This document shows, piece by piece, positions 34,519-42,103 of a stretch of 64,000 bases of DNA. The translations under genes were made by a program, and so were the position numbers. Source of the stretch: an uncultured Alphaproteobacteria bacterium. GTDB lineage: Bacteria; Pseudomonadota; Alphaproteobacteria; CAAGCB01; CAG-977. The DNA is taken from assembly GCA_934277945.1 (NCBI GenBank), contig CAKQWA010000009.1, positions 1-64,000 on the forward strand. Reading direction: 5' to 3'. The notes beneath the pieces are model-generated. The model searched no databases. It was given only the letters and a program-made list of their open reading frames with translations, and had not been told where the DNA came from. The first letter of the stretch is position 1; each line of letters opens with the position of its first letter.

Positions 34519-34569
34519 CTCCTTTGATTGATTTCAAACACCTTTACGGTGGCATGAAACAAATCAAAG
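34519..34569 (-). promoter_or_regulatory. Hairpin covering the ribosome site of AlpA-like copy 1
   Basis: The 15-nt arms 34555-34569 and 34522-34536 pair with two adjacent mismatches; within the loop CACC and GGTG can extend the fold. The 3' arm ends in AAAG, the first part of the AAAGGAG ribosome site 7 nt before the ATG. Folding should hinder translation. The hairpin is conserved in copy 2. Confidence 0.55.
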
Positions 34570-34628
34570 AGGAACCGTTCAAAACAGAGCTTTACGGAGC
34601 ATTTTACGTCTTTTTATATGCAGCTTGA
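34554..34628 (+). CDS. Possible 24-codon micro-ORF in repeat copy 1
   Basis: ATG to TGA, encoding a Lys/Glu-rich start and an aromatic-rich tail (GAFYVFLYAA). The same ORF exists in copy 2 at 38201-38275 with one conservative change (Tyr to Phe) and two silent ones. No good ribosome site; the ORF overlaps the hairpin on the other strand. Too little divergence to prove selection. Confidence 0.25.
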   Translation: MKQIKEEPFKTELYGAFYVFLYAA

Positions 34629-34633
34629 CGGAA

Positions 34634-34874
34634 AAGTGGTTTTTCCAGCCTTAACTTTTTCAAAGATGACGTTTAGTTTTTTTAAAACTTCATTTATTTT
34701 CAGTATCTTCAATAGAAATTAGGCGGACTAAAAAATACTGTCGTTTACATTTTTTTCAAATAAAAATCTCTTTTCAGTTTTATTAATATCGCAACACTCG
34801 ATAAAATATAATTTATGTAAAAATTTATTTGTTTTTTGAAAACGTTTATTTGTTTCTATTTCAAAACTATGTGA
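34634..34874. other. AT-rich intergenic stretch
   Basis: Very AT-rich, with many short A and T runs, between repeat copy 1 and the 3' end of the SIR2-like gene. I see no ORF and no strong terminator hairpin. Confidence 0.6.
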
Positions 34875-35882
34875 TCATTTCTTTTCTTCTAAAATTTTTT
34901 CCCGAATAAAACATTCAACACAATTTTCATCGCCGCAGTATTCGTAATTCACATCTATTAAGTTTTGCGGGAAAACCAAGTTATAGTTTTTTTCCAACTC
35001 TGAGCGCCTTGCTTTATTAACAACAAATATCTTTGGATCATCGGAAAAAGGTACATTTTGAAAAGCTTCTTGAAAAAAGAAACGTATAGACGCATCCGAT
35101 TGCGGAAATGAATACCCTATGATATATATTTCATCCGCCATTGACACTTCAAAAGAAGCTTCTTTCCACAAATGTTTTAGTGCTATGTGATTGTAGAAAC
35201 CACTTTTATCTGAAACAGGAGGAACAATGAACGGCTTTAATCCCGCTCTTTGAGCCATATTATATTTTTCGTTCCAAGGATAGCAATATATTGTATCAGA
35301 CGGCGTAACGCCCGAATAAAACCAATTTGCGGAACCATGCAACTTAATCAATTTTGTTGAACGTGTATCATCCTTAATAGTTATATCAGGTTCAAAACGC
35401 GTTCGTATATCCAAGATCGGATAACTATAAAATTTATAGAAATAAGGCAACAAATTTTCATATAATATCTTTTCAAGAAGAACATCATAATTTAGACTTA
35501 TAAAACAAAACTCATCACTTGATGCTATCTTGTTTGAAAAGCCTTTCCATAATGAAAAATTATTTATACGTATGTTTTGATTATTTAAAAAATATCCTGA
35601 GATCGTATCAACCGTTTCATAGAACAACGCGCGATCAGCACTTACTTTTGCCTCGTCCTTCCAAGGAAAATTCGACGAGAGATACATTAGCAAATCTTCA
35701 ACATTATTTTTTATTTCAACGGGAATTTTTTCAAACAGTTCCGGCAAATGAGTTTTGCCAATAACAGGATTTTTGCATTCCATTGAAGTTGAGACGTATT
35801 CACTCAATTCCCTTAATAGAGGGAAAGACGGAGCAATTGCTTTTGAAAAACCTGCTCCTAAAAAGAAAACTCGGTTAGCCAT
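34875..35882 (-). CDS. SIR2-like NAD-binding protein, candidate defence effector
   Basis: 335 residues. Motifs of the SIR2 fold used in anti-phage systems: FLGAGFSKA (7-15), LNYD (130-133), LHGSANW (181-187) and a C-terminal IIGYSFPQSDASI. The catalytic Asn/Asp and His of NAD-consuming SIR2 effectors are present. C-terminal CGDENCVEC adds three Cys. AT-rich codon use differs from the neighbouring chromosome, a sign of transfer. It overlaps the upstream gene by 8 bp, making a two-gene operon. Likely acts by depleting NAD on infection; this is inference from family. Confidence 0.8.
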   Translation of the reverse strand: MANRVFFLGAGFSKAIAPSFPLLRELSEYVSTSMECKNPVIGKTHLPELFEKIPVEIKNNVEDLLMYLSSNFPWKDEAKVSADRALFYETVDTISGYFLNNQNIRINNFSLWKGFSNKIASSDEFCFISLNYDVLLEKILYENLLPYFYKFYSYPILDIRTRFEPDITIKDDTRSTKLIKLHGSANWFYSGVTPSDTIYCYPWNEKYNMAQRAGLKPFIVPPVSDKSGFYNHIALKHLWKEASFEVSMADEIYIIGYSFPQSDASIRFFFQEAFQNVPFSDDPKIFVVNKARRSELEKNYNLVFPQNLIDVNYEYCGDENCVECFIREKILEEKK

Positions 35883-36552
35883 TTGTTTCCTCCTGTTCTG
35901 AAATGAATATCAAAAATTCATCACCAAAACAAGTCGTCTGCTTCTCAACTATTCCAAAAGAGTCAATGAATTTATCAATGTTATCCGACTGAATAAACGA
36001 CCGATTTTTCAAATCAACTAAAATGACTGGTATAAGCTCTCTGTTTTCTTTAAAAATTGGATCTATTTCAGAAAGAATATCCCATTTTGTCCTTGACTGC
36101 TGATAAACCTGTCTCTGAAATCCGCCTTTTTGAGAGTGCCTTGTTGAGCAAAAACGTAAAACATCAAGATGTTTTTTTGTAAACTCTCTTAACATATTCA
36201 GAAAAATATGCTTTTTAGCATCTGCCATATTTTCATTTTTAATCGCGTTGATAAAGGCGTTCGCATATAATCCGACCTTGTCAGGCTCAACATCCGTTAA
36301 CGCGCCGTTTTGTGCATTAACGAACAGACTGGCGAAGTTTTGTGTGTTTTTGATTTTTTCCGCGAAGGCTTCATTTTGTTCATCTATCCGTTTGGCAAGA
36401 GATTCCATCCATTCATCTTGCCTTATTTTTGCAGATGAATCAAAGCATTCGTTAGCCAAAGTCAACAACGCTGTTCCAATAGGGGATAAGATCAACGGAA
36501 GCCCTGACAAAACCAATGCTTTTACAATTTCATTTTTTTCTTTTTTATCCAT
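35875..36552 (-). CDS. Membrane-anchored partner of the SIR2-like protein, unknown family
   Basis: 225 residues. A hydrophobic segment at about 10-34 (LVLSGLPLILSPIGTALLTLA), then a charged helical stretch (40-80). The middle (about 95-130) has the pattern of a helical domain seen in several defence-island proteins (FLNMLREFTKKHLDVLRF). I cannot place it in a named family. It starts the operon with SIR2, overlapping by 8 bp, so it is probably the sensor, inhibitor or membrane tether for the effector. GGGG lies 5 nt before the ATG. Confidence 0.65.
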   Translation of the reverse strand: MDKKEKNEIVKALVLSGLPLILSPIGTALLTLANECFDSSAKIRQDEWMESLAKRIDEQNEAFAEKIKNTQNFASLFVNAQNGALTDVEPDKVGLYANAFINAIKNENMADAKKHIFLNMLREFTKKHLDVLRFCSTRHSQKGGFQRQVYQQSRTKWDILSEIDPIFKENRELIPVILVDLKNRSFIQSDNIDKFIDSFGIVEKQTTCFGDEFLIFISEQEETNG

Positions 36553-36962
36553 TAAAACCCCATCTATGTATCTTTCCGTTCATTTTCAATCGTCCCTAAC
36601 AACGGTTCTGTTGCGGAGTAAAGTCAGACAGTGTTGTAGTATTGTCCTCTATCTTTATACGTTTCTGAAAAACGACAGATAATCTCTGCAAAATTATCCA
36701 TTTTCAAATTTGACAGGCAATCCGGATGCAAGTCTGCTCTCGTCCTTTAACCCCAGTTATTTGCCTGTGATTGTCCAGATCAAATTTACCTCTGCCGATA
36801 ATGTCCGTTCGTTTGTGATAGATTTTCTTTTTCAAATCAACTGATAAATTAGACCGTATTCGCTAAAAAGTCAACGCATTAGAACTATTGGCTACTTTAA
36901 AGATATCTTTTGATCGCGTATAGTGTTTGTTATTTATGCATGGATATAAAGGAGTACTTCTC
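36553..36962. other. 410-bp intergenic region between divergent island genes
   Basis: No ORF with coding character. It should hold the promoters of the SIR2 operon (minus) and of the small HTH gene (plus). ACAGGCAA and TTGCCTGT form an 8-bp inverted pair with 36 nt between them near 36711-36764. A small RNA is possible but not demonstrated. Confidence 0.5.
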
Positions 36963-37250
36963 ATGAAAAATATGTACGGTGTTAGTGAAAAAGATATTGT
37001 GGAAATGGCACGTACCATCATTCTGGAAAAAGGAAAAATGCGCATTTCGCAATTAATAATGGAGATTGAAAGGAAGTTCCCGCCAACAGGTCAAGATGCT
37101 GAAATTTTAGAAAACAGAAGCGATACCTATTTTTCACAAAAAATCAGGAACCTTGTTTCTCATAGAGATCCCGCAACCGATATCATTCACGGCGTTCTAA
37201 AATACTCGACGATCAATGGTGAGCGGGACGGTTTTGTCGAAATCGTTTAA
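36963..37250 (+). CDS. Small winged-helix-like protein of unknown function
   Basis: 95 residues from the ATG at 36963, 8 nt after AAAGGAG; an ATG further upstream in frame lacks a ribosome site. Helices at about 7-20 and 26-38, then ENRSDTYFSQKIRNLVSHR (about 51-69). That last pattern recalls the N-terminal wing-helix part of some HNH or type II restriction enzymes, but no nuclease follows. It is convergent with the methyltransferase gene and overlaps it by 4 bp. Could be a regulator, a truncated nuclease partner, or independent. Confidence 0.6.
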   Translation: MKNMYGVSEKDIVEMARTIILEKGKMRISQLIMEIERKFPPTGQDAEILENRSDTYFSQKIRNLVSHRDPATDIIHGVLKYSTINGERDGFVEIV

Positions 37251-37843
37251 TCTCCGTATTTTTTCTTATAGCCGACTGGAAGCCAATGTATTTCAGTCGG
37301 CTGTTTCTTTTTAGCTTTATCCCAGATAAACCAAGCATATGCCGTTGTTCCCGAACCTTGCCGCTGTTTCCCACGGGGGTAAAACGTAATACGCTCACTA
37401 AAAACCCACACTCTTGTCGGAGGAATGATATTAAATATCTTTTCTTGCCGTTTAGTGCTTTCCAAAAATGCTAATCTGAGCAGAAACGCCATTTTTTCTT
37501 CAACTATATCATAAGCGTGAAGGACAAAATTTTCCGCTTCATTAAAAGGAGGGTTTGTAATGATGTTTTGATATCTGTCTTTTACCTCCAAAAAGTTAAT
37601 GTGAGCCTTGCCATAACCGTAATCATACAAATCAGAGGACTGAACATTGTTGTAGTTTTTTATGACTTCTGCCATTTGTCCATCACCACAAGCGCATTCG
37701 AAAACAGAACCGTTGAATTTTTCATTATTCATCAGCGCATATGTTGCCCATTTGGGAGTCGGATAAAAATCAACCCCATTATAATCTGCATATCTTTTTA
37801 CTGTAGGTTGATAAGCTCCGTTAATGTTGTATTTTTCATCCAT
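37247..37843 (-). CDS. DNA adenine methyltransferase-like protein
   Basis: 198 residues. SAM motif I FECACGDGQM (about 49-58) and the catalytic motif IV NPPF (about 97-100) are typical of amino-methyltransferases of DNA; phage and mobile element homologues are common. Length is that of a compact enzyme without a target-recognition domain of its own. Codon use is AT-rich like the SIR2 genes. No matching endonuclease is seen in the island; an orphan or anti-restriction role is possible. Confidence 0.78.
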   Translation of the reverse strand: MDEKYNINGAYQPTVKRYADYNGVDFYPTPKWATYALMNNEKFNGSVFECACGDGQMAEVIKNYNNVQSSDLYDYGYGKAHINFLEVKDRYQNIITNPPFNEAENFVLHAYDIVEEKMAFLLRLAFLESTKRQEKIFNIIPPTRVWVFSERITFYPRGKQRQGSGTTAYAWFIWDKAKKKQPTEIHWLPVGYKKKYGD

Positions 37844-37931
37844 GGCAAAAACTCCTCTTACGGCATTAGATACCTTTTTTCAGATTAAAAGCGAATATAA
37901 ACTTTATATGTAAAAATGAAAAACTTTATTT

Positions 37932-38159
37932 TTACACTCGAATGCCTGTCGCCGCAAAATTGTCGGACAAGCGTTGCTCAATCCATTCGTTCAAATCGGA
38001 AATTTTATAGACGACGCGCATCGTTCCGAACTTGCGGAACTTCGGTCCGCCACCGACGCACGCGTATTTCACCAATGTCTTCGGGCTGACGGGCAAACCT
38101 TGTTTAATGCAGTATTCAGCCGCCTGTCCGCGCGTTAAATATTCTTTCCTGATTTCCAT
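37932..38159 (-). CDS. AlpA-like helix-turn-helix regulator, copy 2
   Basis: 75 residues, nearly the same as the protein at 34261-34512 over residues 1-70. Differences cluster in the last part (a few substitutions plus the shorter C-terminus). Same leader hairpin and ribosome site. The two copies bound the SIR2/methyltransferase segment. Confidence 0.85.
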   Translation of the reverse strand: MEIRKEYLTRGQAAEYCIKQGLPVSPKTLVKYACVGGGPKFRKFGTMRVVYKISDLNEWIEQRLSDNFAATGIRV

Positions 38160-38165
38160 AATGAA

Positions 38166-38216
38166 CTCCTTTGATTGATTTCAAACGCCTTTACGGTGGC
38201 ATGAAACAAATCAAAG
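38166..38216 (-). promoter_or_regulatory. Hairpin covering the ribosome site of AlpA-like copy 2
   Basis: Arms 38202-38216 and 38169-38183, same pairing as copy 1. The inner CACC/GGTG pairing has one change (GGCG). Conservation across the two copies supports a regulatory fold. Confidence 0.5.
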
Positions 38217-38275
38217 AGGAACCGTTCAAAACAGAGCTTTTCGGAGCTTTTTACGTCTTTTTATATGCGGCTTGA
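38201..38275 (+). CDS. Possible 24-codon micro-ORF in repeat copy 2
   Basis: Counterpart of the micro-ORF at 34554-34628; differs by one conservative and two silent codons. No clear ribosome site. Confidence 0.25.
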   Translation: MKQIKEEPFKTELFGAFYVFLYAA

Positions 38276-38305
38276 CGGAATCGGAAAAAAGACGTACCTT
38301 GATTG

Positions 38306-38560
38306 ATGTCGTCATTGAGCAATCAACGGCGACAAATTGAGGTTGCTTTCCAAGGCGGGCAAACATGGAATTTTTGTTACCGTGTTGTTACCCTGAAAAC
38401 AGGGCTTGATAAAATCAAAGCAGAAAAAAACACCGAAATCTGTTTTAAATTCAAAGGGTTGAAACTTTCCGGCAAAAAGCGGAAACGCTTTAAAGTCATA
38501 GCGGAGAGTTCAGAAATCATATACAAGAATGACCGTTTGACCTTTAAAGCCGACCGATGA
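38306..38560 (+). CDS. Small basic protein at the island edge, unknown function
   Basis: 84 residues, Lys-rich, with alternating beta-like segments (TEICFKFKGLKL, RFKVIAESSEII). Starts MSSLSNQRRQIE at the ATG at 38306 (a TTG precedes it in frame); no good ribosome site. It lies right after repeat copy 2 and marks the right side of the island. Uncertain coding status. Confidence 0.4.
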   Translation: MSSLSNQRRQIEVAFQGGQTWNFCYRVVTLKTGLDKIKAEKNTEICFKFKGLKLSGKKRKRFKVIAESSEIIYKNDRLTFKADR

Positions 38561-38779
38561 AAATCAGGGCTTCTGAACATACGTCAAAACCTCCCCGACC
38601 ACAGATAAAGTCGGGGATATAATTCCGCTTCGCCATAAGCAAAACGGATTGTACGGCGTTTATATCAAACACCGCTTGTATAAGAGCTTCTGACGGCTCC
38701 GCGCCCGCACAGGCGCTTCTTGAAAGCAAAAACTTTCAATTAAATCAAATATAGCAAAATTTCTTTGAAAAGCAAACGC
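38561..38779. other. Intergenic stretch at the right island edge
   Basis: A perfect 8-bp hairpin TCCCCGAC/GTCGGGGA at 38592-38617 without a clear T run; a weak minus-strand terminator for the MATE gene is possible. Nothing else recognised. Confidence 0.5.
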
Positions 38780-40207
38780 TTAAAAGCCGACCTTGGCGTA
38801 GCGGCGGCACAAATAAACAAACCGGACGATTAAAAAGACCGCAGCGGCGGCGCACGCGGCAATCTGCCCGTACACCATGCCCGTCACGCCCAAGCCGCTT
38901 TTAAACGCCAGAACGTGAATCAGCGGGAGCATGAAAACAAGGAACGACACGCCCTGACACACGGTCGGCACGAACACGTCCATCGCGCCGCGCAAAACGT
39001 TGACCATCGCCTGTTGCGTGCCGTCGAACAGGCACAACAGCGCGCACAGCCGCACCAAAGGTTCGGTCATGCGTATCAGTTCGGGGTCGGTCGTGTAAAT
39101 CTGCGTAATCAGGCGCGGCGAAATCAGGCACAACAAGCCGCACACGATCATCAAAGCGGAGTTGAACGCCAAGCCGGAATACCCGACGACGCGCATTTCC
39201 AAAACGGATTTCTTGCCTTTCGCAATGCCCATCAGCACGGAAGCCGCCGTCCCGACGCCGCTTGCCAGCACAAAGATGTTCGTTGATACGTTCAGCATGA
39301 TTGTGTACGCGCCCAAAGCCATTGCGCCCAGCCAGCCAGCCATGATGTTGACGGCGCTGTACGCCCCCTCCTCCATGGCGACGGTTGCGGCGGCGCCGTA
39401 TCCGACGTCGCGGATTTTCTTGTTTTCCGCCTTGTTTTTGGCGGGTTTCGCCCACACGCCGTAAAAATCGCTTTCGTCGATGCAGAACACGATGATGAAC
39501 ATTCCGACGGCGAGAATGACGCGGATGACCGTTGTCGCGACCGCAGACCCGATAGCGCCCATGGCGGGAAATCCGGCGTGACCGTAAACGAAAACGTAAT
39601 TGGCGAACACGTTGACGACATTGGCGATTAAAATCATCACCATGGCGGGCATCGGGCGTTTCGTGCCTTCCAAAAACGACGACAGGACGAAGAAATACAT
39701 CGCGAACGGCAAGCCCAAAGCGTACACGGAAAGCACTTTCGCCGCGCCTTTGGCGACTTCGGGCGGCTGTCCCAGCAAATTCATGATGAACTCGCTCGGC
39801 AGACAAATCGCCATCAGCAAAAAGCCGATAAACAGCCCGTAGGGGACGGAGCGGCGCAACACTTCGCCGCACTCGCGGTATTTACCCTGCCCGTAAGCGT
39901 TCGCCGTCAGGACGATCGTGCCTTGAAGCAAGCCCATGGCGACGGAAAGAAACAGCGTGTGAAACGTGCCGGCGATGCTTTGATACGCCAAATCGTCAGT
40001 GCTGTAACGCCCGACGAAAACGGTGTCGACCATTGCCATGCCGACCGTTCCCAAGCGGGAAATGACGACCGGAATCGCCAGTTTGAACATATCGCGGAAA
40101 CAGCGAAAAACCTTTACTTTGACAAGGCGCTGCGCGCGCGGCAGAGAATAAACCGGAGCCAGCAGTGAAAGCAGGTCATGCAGTCGTTTTTTCAAGATAA
40201 CCTGCAA
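38780..40207 (-). CDS. MATE family multidrug efflux transporter
   Basis: 475 residues with about twelve membrane segments and MATE features (MFKLAIPVVISRLGTVGMAMVDTVFVGRY at the N-terminus of the first repeat). These proteins export drugs or cationic metabolites using sodium or proton gradients. The ATG at 40207 overlaps the end of atpC by 32 bp; a later start is possible at the Met before FKLAIPV (residue 40). Substrate unknown. Confidence 0.9.
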   Translation of the reverse strand: MQVILKKRLHDLLSLLAPVYSLPRAQRLVKVKVFRCFRDMFKLAIPVVISRLGTVGMAMVDTVFVGRYSTDDLAYQSIAGTFHTLFLSVAMGLLQGTIVLTANAYGQGKYRECGEVLRRSVPYGLFIGFLLMAICLPSEFIMNLLGQPPEVAKGAAKVLSVYALGLPFAMYFFVLSSFLEGTKRPMPAMVMILIANVVNVFANYVFVYGHAGFPAMGAIGSAVATTVIRVILAVGMFIIVFCIDESDFYGVWAKPAKNKAENKKIRDVGYGAAATVAMEEGAYSAVNIMAGWLGAMALGAYTIMLNVSTNIFVLASGVGTAASVLMGIAKGKKSVLEMRVVGYSGLAFNSALMIVCGLLCLISPRLITQIYTTDPELIRMTEPLVRLCALLCLFDGTQQAMVNVLRGAMDVFVPTVCQGVSFLVFMLPLIHVLAFKSGLGVTGMVYGQIAACAAAAVFLIVRFVYLCRRYAKVGF

Positions 40208-40628
40208 CCATGTTTAAAAACGCCCGCTTGTCGTTTTGCAGTTTTTCGCGGTGAATGTGCGGATAGGAAGAATCGCTTTTGTATTGCTTGGCGTCTTCCA
40301 CAAACGTTTTTTCCAAATCCTGCAATTCCTTTTTCACGGCACTCAAATCCGCTTTGGCGAAAGGCAAAACGCGGTTGACCAAAATGGAACAGCCGTTGTC
40401 GCGCGCTTTGACGATTCCGCCGGAAATGAAATATTTTTCAGGTTCGGATTTTTCCGCTTCAAACAACCTCACCACACCGTCGGTCAAAGTCATGATTGTC
40501 GGCGCGCGGCGCGGCAGGATCATGTAAGGTCCCTTTTGCGTCGGCACTTCAACCATCGCCTTTTCCAGCGTCAGATACGGCGCCGTGGGCAGCAGGATTT
40601 TGACAAATATCGTTTCGGGATAAAGCAT
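40176..40628 (-). CDS. atpC: F1 ATP synthase epsilon subunit
   Basis: 150 residues. N-terminal beta-sandwich (about 1-95) with MVEVPTQKGPYMILPRRAPTI and the ISGGIVKARDN segment; the C-terminal helical part is charged. The N-terminus differs from the E. coli pattern more than the other subunits do. Its ATG overlaps the atpD stop by 1 bp; last gene of the atp operon. Confidence 0.85.
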   Translation of the reverse strand: MLYPETIFVKILLPTAPYLTLEKAMVEVPTQKGPYMILPRRAPTIMTLTDGVVRLFEAEKSEPEKYFISGGIVKARDNGCSILVNRVLPFAKADLSAVKKELQDLEKTFVEDAKQYKSDSSYPHIHREKLQNDKRAFLNMVAGYLEKTTA

Positions 40629-42073
40629 CAGCCGTTCCCCGCTCTGACCTGCCCTTGCATTTTGCGGGCTTTTTCTTCGGCTTCCTCAATCGTGCCGACC
40701 ATAAAGAACGCCTGTTCGGGCAAATCGTCGTACTTGCCTTCGACAATGCCTTTGAAGCCTTTGATTGTGTCCGCCAGTTCGACATAGCGACCGGGGATTC
40801 CGGTAAAGACTTCGCCGACGTGGAAAGGCTGGGACAGGAAACGCTGGATTTTGCGGGCGCGGGAAACGGTCAGTTTGTCTTCCTCGCCCAGTTCGTCCAT
40901 ACCCAAAATGGCGATGATGTCCTGCAAAGCCTTGTATTGCTGCAACACGCGCTGAACTTCGCGGGCGACCTTGTAGTGTTCTTCGCCGACGACGGAGGGT
41001 TCCAAAATGCGCGACGTCGATTCCAGCGGGTCGACGGCGGGATAAATACCCAGCTCGGCAATCGAGCGGCTCAACACGGTCGTCGCGTCCAAGTGGGCGA
41101 ACGTCGTGGCGGGCGCGGGGTCGGTCAAGTCGTCGGCGGGGACGTAAACCGCCTGCACGGACGTGATGGAGCCGTTTTTCGTCGAGGTGATGCGTTCCTG
41201 CATCGCGCCCATATCGGTGCCCAGCGTCGGCTGATAGCCCACGGCGGACGGAATGCGTCCCAGCAGGGCGGACACTTCGGAACCGGCTTGCGTAAAGCGG
41301 AAGATGTTGTCGACGAACAGCAAAACGTCGCGGTTTTCTTCGTCGCGGAAGTATTCGGCGACCGTCAGACCGGTCAAAGCGACTCTGGCGCGCGCCCCCG
41401 GTGCTTCGTTCATCTGCCCGTACACCAAAGCGGCTTTGGAATTTTCGCCTTTGATGTCGATAACGCCGGACTCGATCATTTCGTTGTACAAATCGTTGCC
41501 CTCGCGGGTGCGTTCGCCGACGCCGGCGAAAACGGAATAACCGCCGTGTCCTTTCGCGATGTTGTTGATCAGTTCCATGATGATGACGGTTTTGCCGACG
41601 CCCGCGCCGCCGAACAGACCGATTTTACCGCCTCTCGCGTAGGGTTCAAGCAAGTCGATGACTTTGATGCCGGTGGTCAGCATCTGCGTCGAAGTCGCCT
41701 GATCGACGAAAGCGGGGGGATCGCGGTGAATGGGGCTTAAATGCACGCCTTCGATAGTGCCGCGTTCGTCAACGGGTTCGCCCAGCACGTTCATGATGCG
41801 CCCCAGCGTTTTCGGTCCGACGGGAATGGAAATCGGCGCGCCGGTGTCAATCGCCTTTTGCCCGCGGGTCAGCCCGTCTGTCGAGTCCATGGCGATACAG
41901 CGCACAACCAAATCGCCCAACTGTTGAGCGACTTCCAAAACCAGTTTTTTACCGTCGGTCAAAGGAACATCCAACGCCGACAGAATTTTCGGCAAATCGG
42001 CTTCGTCATCGAATTTGACGTCAACAACGGCTCCCAAAACCTGAGAGATGTGTCCGATACTGTTTTTTGCCAT
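40628..42073 (-). CDS. atpD: F1 ATP synthase beta subunit
   Basis: 481 residues, catalytic subunit. Walker A GGAGVGKT (about 158-165), the GERTREGNDLY segment, and ALLGRIPSAVGYQPTL are all intact. It makes ATP from ADP and phosphate at the F1 head. Confidence 0.98.
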   Translation of the reverse strand: MAKNSIGHISQVLGAVVDVKFDDEADLPKILSALDVPLTDGKKLVLEVAQQLGDLVVRCIAMDSTDGLTRGQKAIDTGAPISIPVGPKTLGRIMNVLGEPVDERGTIEGVHLSPIHRDPPAFVDQATSTQMLTTGIKVIDLLEPYARGGKIGLFGGAGVGKTVIIMELINNIAKGHGGYSVFAGVGERTREGNDLYNEMIESGVIDIKGENSKAALVYGQMNEAPGARARVALTGLTVAEYFRDEENRDVLLFVDNIFRFTQAGSEVSALLGRIPSAVGYQPTLGTDMGAMQERITSTKNGSITSVQAVYVPADDLTDPAPATTFAHLDATTVLSRSIAELGIYPAVDPLESTSRILEPSVVGEEHYKVAREVQRVLQQYKALQDIIAILGMDELGEEDKLTVSRARKIQRFLSQPFHVGEVFTGIPGRYVELADTIKGFKGIVEGKYDDLPEQAFFMVGTIEEAEEKARKMQGQVRAGNG

Positions 42074-42103
42074 TCTAAAAACTCCTGTCTGTATTAAGTA
42101 ACT

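Larger units (their letters stand above)
34301..34633. repeat. 333-bp direct repeat, copy 1
   Basis: Holds most of the AlpA-like gene, its leader hairpin and a 24-codon micro-ORF. The second copy at 37948-38280 has the same length and orientation and differs at scattered positions. Recombination between the two would delete 3,647 bp, including the SIR2 operon and the methyltransferase gene. Confidence 0.9.
37948..38280. repeat. 333-bp direct repeat, copy 2
   Basis: Same orientation and length as 34301-34633. See copy 1. Confidence 0.9.

Noticed and set aside
34261..38280. CRISPR-like or transposon interpretation of the 333-bp repeats
   Set aside because: Only two copies, they contain a gene, no transposase or terminal inverted repeats were found.
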